Source of the DNA: Micromonospora chaiyaphumensis
GTDB lineage: Bacteria > Actinomycetota > Actinomycetes > Mycobacteriales > Micromonosporaceae
DNA: 64,000 bases
Reading direction: 5' to 3'
Assembly (NCBI RefSeq): GCF_900091435.1
Contig: NZ_FMCS01000018.1
Coordinates: forward strand, 1 to 64,000
The first letter of the stretch is position 1. Every line of letters begins with the position of its first letter. Of the stretch, positions 45,060 to 52,891 are shown piece after piece. A model generated the notes under the pieces. It searched no databases and was not told the DNA's origin. It saw only the letters and a program-made list of their open reading frames with translations. The position numbers and the translations under genes were made by a program.

Positions 45060-46490
45060 TCAGCCGACCGCGCCCTCCATCTGGAGCTCGATCAGGCGGT
45101 TGAGCTCCAGGGCGTACTCCATCGGGAGCTCCTTGGCGATCGGCTCGATGAAGCCGCGCACGATCATGGCCATCGCCTCGTCCTCGCTCAGGCCCCGGCT
45201 CATCAGGTAGAAGAGCTGGTCGTCGCTGATCTTGGAGACGGTCGCCTCGTGCCCCATCGACACGTCGTCCTCGCGGATGTCGACGTAGGGGTAGGTGTCG
45301 GAGCGGGAGATGGTGTCGACCAGCAGCGCGTCGCACTTGACCGTGCTGCGGCTGCTGTGCGAGCCCTCCAGCACCTGCACCAGGCCCCGGTAGGAGGTGC
45401 GGCCGCCGCCCCGGGCGATCGACTTCGACACGATGGTCGAGGAGGTGTGCGGCGCGGCGTGCACCATCTTGGCGCCCGCGTCCTGGTGCTGGCCCTCGCC
45501 GGCCATGGCCACCGAGAGCACCTCGCCCTTGGCGTGCTCGCCGGTCATGTAGACCGCCGGGTACTTCATGGTGACCTTGGAGCCGATGTTGCCGTCGACC
45601 CACTCCATGGTCGCGCCCTCGTGGCAGACGGCGCGCTTGGTCACCAGGTTGTAGACGTTGTTCGACCAGTTCTGGATGGTCGTGTAGCGGCACCGGGCGT
45701 TCTTCTTGACGATGATCTCGACGACCGCGCTGTGCAGCGAGTCCGAGGAGTAGAGCGGCGCGGTGCAGCCCTCGACGTAGTGCACGTACGCACCCTCGTC
45801 GACGATGATCAGCGTCCGCTCGAACTGGCCCATGTTCTCCGTGTTGATCCGGAAGTAGGCCTGCAGCGGGATCTCCACGTGCACGCCCTTCGGCACGTAG
45901 ATGAACGAGCCACCGGACCAGACAGAGGTGTTCAGGGCGGCGAACTTGTTGTCGCCGACCGGGATCACCGTGCCGAAGTACTCCTTGAAGATGTCCTCGT
46001 GCTCGCGCAGCGCGGTGTCGGTGTCCAGGAAGATGACACCCTGCTCCTCGAGGTCCTCACGGATCTTGTGGTAGACGACCTCGGACTCGTACTGCGCCGC
46101 GACGCCGGCGACCAGCCGCTGCTTCTCCGCCTCCGGGATGCCCAGCCGGTCGTAGGTGTTCTTGATGTCCTCGGGCAGGTCCTCCCAGCTGGTGGCCTGC
46201 TTCTCGGTGGACCGCACGAAGTACTTGATGTTGTCGAAGTCGATCCCGGTGAGGTCCGCGCCCCAGGCCGGCATCGGCTTGCGGTCGAACAGCCGCAGGC
46301 CCTTCAGGCGCAGGTCGAGCATCCAGGCCGGCTCGTTCTTCTTGGCCGAGATGTCCCGCACCACCGCCTCGTTGAGGCCGCGCTGGGCGGACGCCCCCGC
46401 GACGTCGGGGTCGGCCCAGCCGTACTCGTAGCGACCCAGAGCGGCGAGCTGCTCCTCCTGGGTCAGGGGCTGGACGATCTGCTCGGTCAT
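45060..46490 (-). CDS. sufB: SufB scaffold subunit
   Basis: The 476-residue SufB has the family blocks FVYVPKGVHVEIPLQAYFRI (abridged from GSFIYVPKGV), YVHYVEGCTAPLYSSDSLH with the cluster-ligand region, and a C-terminal MSRGLSEDEAMAMIVRGFIE. It is the main scaffold for [4Fe-4S] assembly with SufC and SufD. The ATG overlaps the sufR stop (ATGA), so repressor and scaffold are co-translated. Confidence 0.95.
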   Translation of the reverse strand: MTEQIVQPLTQEEQLAALGRYEYGWADPDVAGASAQRGLNEAVVRDISAKKNEPAWMLDLRLKGLRLFDRKPMPAWGADLTGIDFDNIKYFVRSTEKQATSWEDLPEDIKNTYDRLGIPEAEKQRLVAGVAAQYESEVVYHKIREDLEEQGVIFLDTDTALREHEDIFKEYFGTVIPVGDNKFAALNTSVWSGGSFIYVPKGVHVEIPLQAYFRINTENMGQFERTLIIVDEGAYVHYVEGCTAPLYSSDSLHSAVVEIIVKKNARCRYTTIQNWSNNVYNLVTKRAVCHEGATMEWVDGNIGSKVTMKYPAVYMTGEHAKGEVLSVAMAGEGQHQDAGAKMVHAAPHTSSTIVSKSIARGGGRTSYRGLVQVLEGSHSSRSTVKCDALLVDTISRSDTYPYVDIREDDVSMGHEATVSKISDDQLFYLMSRGLSEDEAMAMIVRGFIEPIAKELPMEYALELNRLIELQMEGAVG

Positions 46491-47239
46491 CTATCTGTCC
46501 TCACAGTGGTGACGGTGTTACCGGACTGGGCACGCGGCTGGGTGGGGATGTGCGTGGTGCACACCCCGTCGCCGTGCGCGATGGTGGCCAGGCGCTGCAC
46601 GTGGGTGCCGACCAGACGGGAGATCACCGCGGTCTCGGCCTCGCACAGCTGGGGGAACTCGGCGGCCACGTGCGCCACCGGGCAGTGGTGCTGGCACAGC
46701 TGGCCGCCGGAGGCGATCGTGGACGCGTTGGCAGCGTAGCCCTCGGCGGTCAGCGCCCCCGCGAGCGCCTCCGCCCGGGCGAGCGGATCGGTGCCGGCGT
46801 CCTCCATGGCGGCGCGGCAGCGCTCCTCCAGCGCGGTCACCTGCTCGGCGGCGAACGCCTCGACGGCCCGCGAGCCGCCGGTGCGGGCGATCCAGCGCAG
46901 GGCGGCGGTGGCGATGTTGTCGTAGTGGTGGGTGCCGCAGCGCACCCGGGCCGCCTCGGTCAGCACGAAGACCCGGGCCGGCCGGCCGCGGCCCCGGCTG
47001 CCCCGCACGACCTGCTCGCGCGCCTCCACGTCGCCGTCGGCGAGCATCGCGTCGAGGTGCCGGCGGATCGCGGCCGGGCTGAGCCCGAGGGCCGAGCCGA
47101 GCTGGCCGGCGGTGGTCGCGCCCCGCTCCAGCAGCAGCTGGGTGACGCGGTCACGGGTGGAGAGATCCGCGGACGCGGCTGGGCTGACGACCGGAACGGT
47201 CGCCTGCTGCTGCCCGAAAGGCGCCGCCGCGTTTTTCAC
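46487..47239 (-). CDS. sufR: SufR Fe-S cluster-sensing repressor
   Basis: The 250-residue DeoR/ArsR-like winged-helix protein has RVTQLLLERGATTAGQLGSALGLSP at the N-terminus and a C-terminal cluster-binding site, CQHHCPVAHVAAEFPQLCEAE, containing the three Cys. In cyanobacteria and mycobacteria SufR represses suf when it carries an Fe-S cluster. GTG 47239 starts the protein; no Shine-Dalgarno is seen. It heads the eight-gene operon and should be autoregulated. Confidence 0.93.
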   Translation of the reverse strand: MKNAAAPFGQQQATVPVVSPAASADLSTRDRVTQLLLERGATTAGQLGSALGLSPAAIRRHLDAMLADGDVEAREQVVRGSRGRGRPARVFVLTEAARVRCGTHHYDNIATAALRWIARTGGSRAVEAFAAEQVTALEERCRAAMEDAGTDPLARAEALAGALTAEGYAANASTIASGGQLCQHHCPVAHVAAEFPQLCEAETAVISRLVGTHVQRLATIAHGDGVCTTHIPTQPRAQSGNTVTTVRTDR

Positions 47240-47243
47240 AACG

Positions 47244-47261
47244 CCAACGTTACGTAATTCG
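47244..47261 (-). promoter_or_regulatory. Candidate sufR promoter/operator
   Basis: GAATTACGTAACGTT (minus strand) contains the palindrome TTACGTAA (47250-47257) only 10 bp upstream of the sufR start. It overlaps a -10-like TACGTA, which implies a very short leader. Autorepression by SufR at this site is plausible; the known mycobacterial SufR box does not match it exactly. Confidence 0.35.
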
Positions 47262-47355
47262 CCAGAGGCCCGCAAACCCGGGGTCCGGTGATCCCGACCA
47301 CCGGTGTCGCGGAGTCACCCGATCGGGATCAACTACGGTGCGTAGGATTCGCTCC

Positions 47356-48300
47356 GTGAAGGCTTCCGTCCGGTTCCCGGTCTCCCCCACGCTGCTGCGC
47401 CGCCTCGCGTACACCTCGATCATCGCGAACGTGGCGATCGTGGTCACCGGCGGGGGTGTCCGGCTCACCCGCTCCGGGCTCGGCTGCCCGACCTGGCCCC
47501 GGTGCACCGACGAGTCGTACATCGCCACGCCGGAGATGGGCATCAACGGGGCGATCGAGTTCGGCAACCGGCTGCTCACCTTCGCCGTGGGCGTCATCGC
47601 GCTGGCCGTGGTGCTCGCCGTGCTGGCCCAGCGGACCCGCCCGCGGGGGCTGCTGCCGCTGTCAATCGGCGTGCTGTTCGGCATCCCCGCCCAGGCCGTC
47701 GTCGGCGGCATCACCGTGCTCACCAACCTCAACCCGTGGGTGGTCGGGCTGCACTTCCTCGCCTCGATGGCGGTGATCGCCGCCGCGTACGCGTGCTGGA
47801 AGCGGACCACGGAGCCGGACGGTCCGGTGACGCCGACCGTGCCGGCGCCGCTGCGTACCCTCGCCGGGCTCACCACCGTGGTGAGCGCGGCCGTGCTGGT
47901 CGTCGGCACCTGGGTGACCGGCAGCGGGCCGCACGCGGGCGACCAGGGCGCGGCCCGCAACGGCCTGGACCCGGAGGCGATCTCCCAGGTGCACGCCGAC
48001 GGGGTGTTCCTGCTGATCGGCCTCTCGGTGGCGCTGCTCTTCGCGTTCCGCGCGGTGGGGGCCACCCGGGCCGCCCGGGCGGCCGGGGTGCTGGTCGCGG
48101 TCGAGCTGGGGCAGGGCCTGATCGGCTTCGTGCAGTACTTCACCCACCTGCCCGCCGTGCTGGTCGCCGCGCACATGCTCGGCTCCTGCCTGGTGCTGCT
48201 GGCGACCCTCGGCGTGCTCTGGGCCACCCGGGAGCGGCGCCCGGCCGCCCCGCCGGCGCCGGCCACCCCCGCCGCCCAGCCGGTCACCGCCGCCGTCTGA
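47356..48300 (+). CDS. ctaA: Heme A synthase (CtaA/Cox15)
   Basis: The 314-residue protein has eight membrane helices and paired heme-ligand His: GLHFLASMAV and QVHADGVFLLIG in the two halves, with VAAHMLGS. The N-terminal half has GGGVRLTRSGLGCPTWPRC, the conserved Cys-containing loop. It oxidises heme O to heme A for aa3-type cytochrome oxidase, following CtaB (encoded at 51670). GTG 47356 (VKASVRF) is chosen because AGGA lies 9 bp upstream; a GTG six codons earlier is possible. It is divergent from sufR. Confidence 0.92.
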   Translation: MKASVRFPVSPTLLRRLAYTSIIANVAIVVTGGGVRLTRSGLGCPTWPRCTDESYIATPEMGINGAIEFGNRLLTFAVGVIALAVVLAVLAQRTRPRGLLPLSIGVLFGIPAQAVVGGITVLTNLNPWVVGLHFLASMAVIAAAYACWKRTTEPDGPVTPTVPAPLRTLAGLTTVVSAAVLVVGTWVTGSGPHAGDQGAARNGLDPEAISQVHADGVFLLIGLSVALLFAFRAVGATRAARAAGVLVAVELGQGLIGFVQYFTHLPAVLVAAHMLGSCLVLLATLGVLWATRERRPAAPPAPATPAAQPVTAAV

Positions 48301-48308
48301 GGCCCCCC

Positions 48309-48329
48309 GCCGGCCGGTCACCGGCCGGC
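48309..48329 (+). terminator. ctaA terminator hairpin
   Basis: A 10-bp arm GCCGGCCGGT is followed, after one base, by its exact complement, 8 bp past the ctaA stop. The one-base centre means the real RNA loop takes 3-5 bases from the stem tip. Confidence 0.55.
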
Positions 48330-48451
48330 TGAAGCGCCCGGCCAGCCGGTCACCCGCCGCCCGGGGCCGCCGCCCGGGGCGCGCGTGGCGTTACCCCCCG
48401 ACGGCAGCGGGAATGCGGTCCGCGCCACGGACCGTCCGAGGGGAGCCGCCG

Positions 48452-50119
48452 GTGTCGCGCAAGGGCCTGTCCACGACCGTCCCGCAGCGGCTGACGCCGG
48501 TGGCCGGCGCGCCCCTGTGGTGCGACGCCCACGACTTCGGGATCACCGGCGACGGCGTGACCAACGACCAGCCGGCCCTGGCCGCCCTGGTGGACCGGCT
48601 GGGCGAGGGGTACGACGCCGACGGCCGGGCCCGGGTCATCTACTGCCCGCCGGGCATCTACTCGATCCGGGACGCCGGCACCGTCTGGCGCAGCGGTGTG
48701 TCGCTGATCGGCGCGGGACCCGCGGCGACCCGGTTCCTGCTCAGCAACGAGGGCAACCGGGACGACCCCGTCCCGCTGGCGTTCTGGACCACCGTGCAGC
48801 ACGGCGCGGACCGGGACCGGCACATCGCCGACTGCACCTTCGCCGACTTCGAGATCGACGGCTCCGGCGTCGGCATGGCCCAGTACAACTACCTGGCCAA
48901 GGGCCTCGGCCTCCAGTACGTGGTGCGCGGCGTCTTCCGCAACCTCTACATCCACCACACCGGGGCGACGGGCCTGGGCTGCGACTTCCTCCAGGACAGC
49001 CTGATCGACGGCGTGGTCGTGGTGGGCTGCGGCCGGCTGGACAACGGCGAGCAGATGGGCGGCGCCGGCATCGGCGTCGGCATCGGCGGCTGGGGCGACG
49101 TGGAGCGGCTCACGATCGCCAACTGCACCACCGTCGGCAACGGGACCAACGGGATCTTCCTGGAGCTGCAGAAGGACTACTGGCCGCCGCCGCGCGGCTT
49201 CCGCATCGTCGGGTGCCACAGCCAGGCCAACCGGTTCGGCATCTCCGACTGGGGCGCCGACGGGCTGATCGTCTCGGCCTGCACGCTCACGAACAACCTC
49301 GAGGCCGGGTTCGACGTCTCGGCCAACGGCACGGCCGGGATCGCCGGGCGCGGTGGACTGCTGGTCGACTGTGTGATCGACCGCAACGTCGGCGACGGGA
49401 TCAGCATGGGCAACACCCCCGGCCCGTACGTGGTCCGGGGCAACCGGATCAGCCGCAACGGCGGCTACGGCTACCACGAGCACGACCTGGGCCACGGGTA
49501 CCGAGGCGCGGCGACGGACGTGGTGATCCAGGGGAACGACATCTGGGACAACGCGCTCGACGGGATCCGGATCGACCGGCCGATGCGCGACGCCGCGGTG
49601 GTGGACAACCGGATCCGGGACAACGGGCGGCGGTCCGCGCCGGCCTGCCGCGGCTCCGGCCCGACGGTCCGGTACGCCCCGCGCCGGGTCACCGACGGGT
49701 CGGCGGACTGGCCGCCCGGCGGGCACCGCGGCAAGATCCTGCGGGTCGACTCGCGGACCGCGGTGGTGGCCGACAACACCGGCGACGAGCTGTCCCTGGC
49801 CGAGGTGCGGCCCGACGGGGCCACCGGCTGGAACGAGGCCGTCCCAGCGCCCGGCACGCCGTACGAGCTGCCCGCCGGCCCGCCGGAGCGCGCCGGGATC
49901 GCCGTCAACGCGCCGTTCGACTCGGCCACCGTGCGGGGCAACCGGATCTGGCACCGGGACGAGCACACCCAGACCTACGGGCTCTGGATCACCGGGGCGG
50001 GCAGTTGCCTGTCCTGCCGGGTGCAGGACAACGACCTCGCCGGGAACGAGAGCGCGGTCCGGCTGGACACCCCGCCGATCGGCGGCCGCTGGGAGCGCAA
50101 CCACTGCGACGGGGAGTGA
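48452..50119 (+). CDS. Right-handed parallel beta-helix (pectate lyase superfamily) protein
   Basis: The 555-residue protein begins after a short lead with DAHDFGITGDGVTNDQPAL, the D-F-G-x-x-G-D-G-x-x-N-D opening of Pectate_lyase_3/tailspike-like beta-helices. Many short N-x-I/V-x-x-N and G-N-x-I repeats follow (GNDIWDNALDGIRI, DNRIRDNG, GNRIWHRDEH), each a rung. It probably binds or cleaves a polysaccharide. There is no signal peptide, so export would have to be unusual. GTG 48452 has GAGGGGAG upstream. It stands alone between ctaA and the ATP-grasp gene; enzymatic activity cannot be inferred from the motif set. Confidence 0.8.
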   Translation: MSRKGLSTTVPQRLTPVAGAPLWCDAHDFGITGDGVTNDQPALAALVDRLGEGYDADGRARVIYCPPGIYSIRDAGTVWRSGVSLIGAGPAATRFLLSNEGNRDDPVPLAFWTTVQHGADRDRHIADCTFADFEIDGSGVGMAQYNYLAKGLGLQYVVRGVFRNLYIHHTGATGLGCDFLQDSLIDGVVVVGCGRLDNGEQMGGAGIGVGIGGWGDVERLTIANCTTVGNGTNGIFLELQKDYWPPPRGFRIVGCHSQANRFGISDWGADGLIVSACTLTNNLEAGFDVSANGTAGIAGRGGLLVDCVIDRNVGDGISMGNTPGPYVVRGNRISRNGGYGYHEHDLGHGYRGAATDVVIQGNDIWDNALDGIRIDRPMRDAAVVDNRIRDNGRRSAPACRGSGPTVRYAPRRVTDGSADWPPGGHRGKILRVDSRTAVVADNTGDELSLAEVRPDGATGWNEAVPAPGTPYELPAGPPERAGIAVNAPFDSATVRGNRIWHRDEHTQTYGLWITGAGSCLSCRVQDNDLAGNESAVRLDTPPIGGRWERNHCDGE

Positions 50120-50158
50120 CGCCGGCTCCGGCCCGCCCGGCGCGGGCCGGGGCGCGGG

Positions 50159-51079
50159 TCAGGACCGCCGGGCCAGGTGGGTGGCGATCGCCGCGGCGAG
50201 CCGGTCCGGTGCACCGTCGGCGTGGCCGACGAACAGGCTCGGCTCGGTCAGCTCCAGCTCGACGAGGACGGGTGCCCCGTCCGGGCCGGGAATCAGGTCC
50301 ACCCGGGCGTAGAGCAGCCGGTCGGTGCCGCCCGGCACCACGGCCAGGGTCTTCTCCGCGGTGTCGAGCTGCTCCGGGCTGGCCGTCCGGGCGTCGATCC
50401 GCTCCTCCCTGTACAGCTCGGCCACGCCCCGGTCGGGGCCGGTCAGCATCGGCCCCTTGCGGATGGCGTGGCTGAACGCCAGCCCGTCCGGGCCGGCCAG
50501 GAAGAGCAGCGCGGTCTCCCCGGCGGTGTCGACGGCCGAGAGGTACGGCTGGACCATGGTGACCCGGCCGGCCGCGGAGAGCCGCCGCACGTGGGCCACC
50601 GCCAGCTCCCGGTGCTCCGGGTCGGCCAGGTCGTACCGGCCGGTGTCCTGGCTGCCGGCGCTGACCGCCGGCTTGATCACGTACTCCCCGGTGCCGGCGG
50701 GCGGGGTCCAGTCGTCTCCGGGCTCGACCCAGGCGGTCGGCACGGTGGGCACCCCGGCCGCGGACAGCTCGGCCAGGTACCGCTTGTCGGTGTTCCAGGC
50801 GACCACGTCGGCCGGGTTGACCAGGGCGGGCACGGTGCGCGCCCAGGCGACGAACTCGTCGCGGCGGAGCGCGTAGTCCCAGGGCGAGCGGAGCACGACC
50901 AGGTCGTAGCGGGACCAGTCGACGGCCGGGTCGTCCCAGACGACCGTTTCGGCGGTGACGCCGCGGGCGAAAAGCGGGGCGAGCACGAGCCGGTCGTCCG
51001 GGTCGAGGTCGGGTAGTGCGGTGCAGGTGACGAGAGCGACCCGGGGTTCCCCCCGGGTCGGCTGGTGGTGGTTGGTCAA
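50159..51079 (-). CDS. ATP-grasp family ligase-like protein
   Basis: The 306-residue protein looks like an ATP-grasp ligase: LVVLRSPWDYALRRDEFVAW in the N-terminal domain, EYVIKPAVSAGSQDTGRYDL for the Lys of the ATP site, and VLVELELTEPSLFVGHADG at the end, where E-x-E/N ligates Mg. Related proteins include O-ureido-D-serine cyclo-ligase and glutathione-synthetase-like enzymes. It would join a carboxylate to an amine with ATP; the substrates are unknown. The start read here is TTG 51079, 6 bp after the stop of the preceding gene; no good ATG exists nearby. Confidence 0.75.
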   Translation of the reverse strand: MTNHHQPTRGEPRVALVTCTALPDLDPDDRLVLAPLFARGVTAETVVWDDPAVDWSRYDLVVLRSPWDYALRRDEFVAWARTVPALVNPADVVAWNTDKRYLAELSAAGVPTVPTAWVEPGDDWTPPAGTGEYVIKPAVSAGSQDTGRYDLADPEHRELAVAHVRRLSAAGRVTMVQPYLSAVDTAGETALLFLAGPDGLAFSHAIRKGPMLTGPDRGVAELYREERIDARTASPEQLDTAEKTLAVVPGGTDRLLYARVDLIPGPDGAPVLVELELTEPSLFVGHADGAPDRLAAAIATHLARRS

Positions 51080-51085
51080 TTTATG

Positions 51086-51418
51086 TCAACGGGCCATCGT
51101 GCGCCGGGCCATCGACCGCCAGAGGTCGTTGCTCGGGCGCATCTGGTCCATCAGCTCACGCTCCCAGGCGTTCTCGACGGCGACCCCTGCCTTGGCGCAG
51201 GCCTGCCGCGCGACGTCGGTGCCGTCGGCGAACTGGTCGGCCCACGCCCCGTCCTCACCCACGAGGACGATCCGTGCGCCGCGCTTGCCGACGTACTCGA
51301 TGACCGCCTTCGCTCCGCCGTGTCCGGCGGCGAACGACTTGATGCCCGCGACCAGGCCGTTGGGGGCCTGCTCGGCGGTCTTGTCAGCCGTCAGCGTCGT
51401 ATCGGAACCATCTGCCAT
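51086..51418 (-). CDS. Conserved hypothetical protein, 110 residues
   Basis: This small protein has no recognised domain. It contains GIKSFAAGHGGAKAVIEYVGKRGARIVLVGEDGAWADQF (abridged), which may form an alternating alpha/beta unit, and an Arg-rich end WRSMARRTMAR. It is not membrane-bound. It ends 6 bp before the ATP-grasp start and is probably co-transcribed with it. The ATG at 51418 is the first strong start after a low-GC region. The function is unknown. Confidence 0.65.
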   Translation of the reverse strand: MADGSDTTLTADKTAEQAPNGLVAGIKSFAAGHGGAKAVIEYVGKRGARIVLVGEDGAWADQFADGTDVARQACAKAGVAVENAWERELMDQMRPSNDLWRSMARRTMAR

Positions 51419-51480
51419 GACGCGAAGCCTAAGCAGACATCCACCCGGATGTGCGAGAACGATGAACTGAATGTGATGCC

Positions 51481-51516
51481 AATTACCTACTGGTTTAAGG
51501 AAGACCACAGGTAATT
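51481..51516. promoter_or_regulatory. Inverted repeat in the AT-rich upstream region of the ATP-grasp pair
   Basis: AATTACCT (51481-51488) and AGGTAATT (51509-51516) are exact inverses around 20 bases. They lie about 65-100 bp upstream of the 110-residue gene and within the most A/T-rich stretch of this area. It is a candidate operator; no regulator is encoded adjacent. Confidence 0.4.
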
Positions 51517-51669
51517 CGCCCGTACATGTCGCCTATGTCTGACCAAATCGGGCGGGGAAGATCGTCACAGTCTGTCCGGGTTGAGCCCGTCCAGCTCAGG
51601 CCGAAAAAAATTCTGATGAAATCCGCGACAGAGGGAACTCATCCACCCCGGTCAGCGCCGGAAACGGAT

Positions 51670-52626
51670 CTAGATCAGGGCGTCGAGCGCGACGGCCGCG
51701 AACAGGATGGTGAGGTAGGTGGTGGACCAGTGGAAGAGCCGCATCGGCTTGACCGCCTCGCCGCGCGCCGCGCGCCGGCACAGCTTGTGCGCCTCGACGA
51801 CGAAGATCCCGCCGACCACCAGCGCGGTGACGCCGTAGATCGGGCTCATCCCGAGCGGCCAGACGGCCAGCGAGGAGAGCAGGGTCAGCCAGGAGAAGAG
51901 GATGATCTCCGCGTTGACCCGGCGGACCGAGGCCACCACCGGCAGCATGGGGATGCCCGCCCGCGCGTAGTCGGCCTTGTACTTGATCGCCAGCGCGTAG
52001 AAGTGCGGCATCTGCCAGAAGAAGACCACCGCGAACAGGCCCCACGCGGCCGGGGCCAGCGAGCCGGTGACCGCCGCCCAGCCGATGAGCACCGGCGCGG
52101 CCCCACAGGCGCCGCCCCAGAAGGTGTTGGCGGCCGTGGTGCGCTTCAGCCAGAGCGTGTAGACCAGGTCGTAGTAGGCAATCGCGGCGAGGGTCAGCCC
52201 GGCGGCCAGCCAGTTTGTGGTGGCGGCCATCAGCGCCACCGAGACCACGGCGAGCACCAGGCCGAAGGTCAGCGCGCTGCGCGGCGACACGGTGTGCGCG
52301 GGCAGCGGCCGGCGCTTGGTGCGCCGCATCAGCTGATCGATGTCGCGGTCGATGTAGCAGTTGAGCACGCTGGCCGCGCCCGCGGCGAGCGAGCCGCCGA
52401 CCAGCACCACGGCCACCAGCCAGAGGGCCGGCATGCCACCGTCGGCCAGCATCATGGCCGGCACGGTGGTGACCAGCAGCAGCTCCACGATCCGCGGCTT
52501 GGTGAGCGCCACGTACGCGGCCACCACGGCCCGTACGTCCCGCCGGCCGGTCGCCCGGGCCTCCGCCACGCGCACCGGCGGGTGCCCGGCAGAGTCGCTG
52601 ACGGGGCGCTCGGTGATCATGCTCAC
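51670..52626 (-). CDS. ctaB: Protoheme IX farnesyltransferase (heme O synthase)
   Basis: The 318-residue UbiA-family protein has about nine membrane helices and the two Asp-rich sites: NCYIDRDIDQLMRRTKRR (D-x-x-x-D) and YYDLVYTLWLKR. It transfers farnesyl to heme B, making heme O, the substrate of CtaA. GTG 52626 is chosen over ATG 52620 because AAGGTGG is 6 bp upstream. Its promoter region is shared with the divergent tkt gene, as in many actinobacteria. Confidence 0.93.
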   Translation of the reverse strand: MSMITERPVSDSAGHPPVRVAEARATGRRDVRAVVAAYVALTKPRIVELLLVTTVPAMMLADGGMPALWLVAVVLVGGSLAAGAASVLNCYIDRDIDQLMRRTKRRPLPAHTVSPRSALTFGLVLAVVSVALMAATTNWLAAGLTLAAIAYYDLVYTLWLKRTTAANTFWGGACGAAPVLIGWAAVTGSLAPAAWGLFAVVFFWQMPHFYALAIKYKADYARAGIPMLPVVASVRRVNAEIILFSWLTLLSSLAVWPLGMSPIYGVTALVVGGIFVVEAHKLCRRAARGEAVKPMRLFHWSTTYLTILFAAVALDALI

Positions 52627-52891
52627 GGATTGCCACCTTCCGGCTTCGGCGGGGGAGGTCGGGGTCGGCTCGGACCCCTCCGGGCCCACACACCGCCCCA
52701 CACACTACGCGGCGTCGTTTTGGCTGCCCCGGAGACCCGGCAACGGTGCGGGCCGTCACATCCCGGGTTGAACGGCTGATCCGGTCGGAGACGTACAGAC
52801 CAGCATGCAGAGATCCCCGGGCGGACGTTTAGCACCGCTCGATAGGGTCATCAGTGAGGGTTCCGCCCATCTGCCGAGGAGCACAACCATC

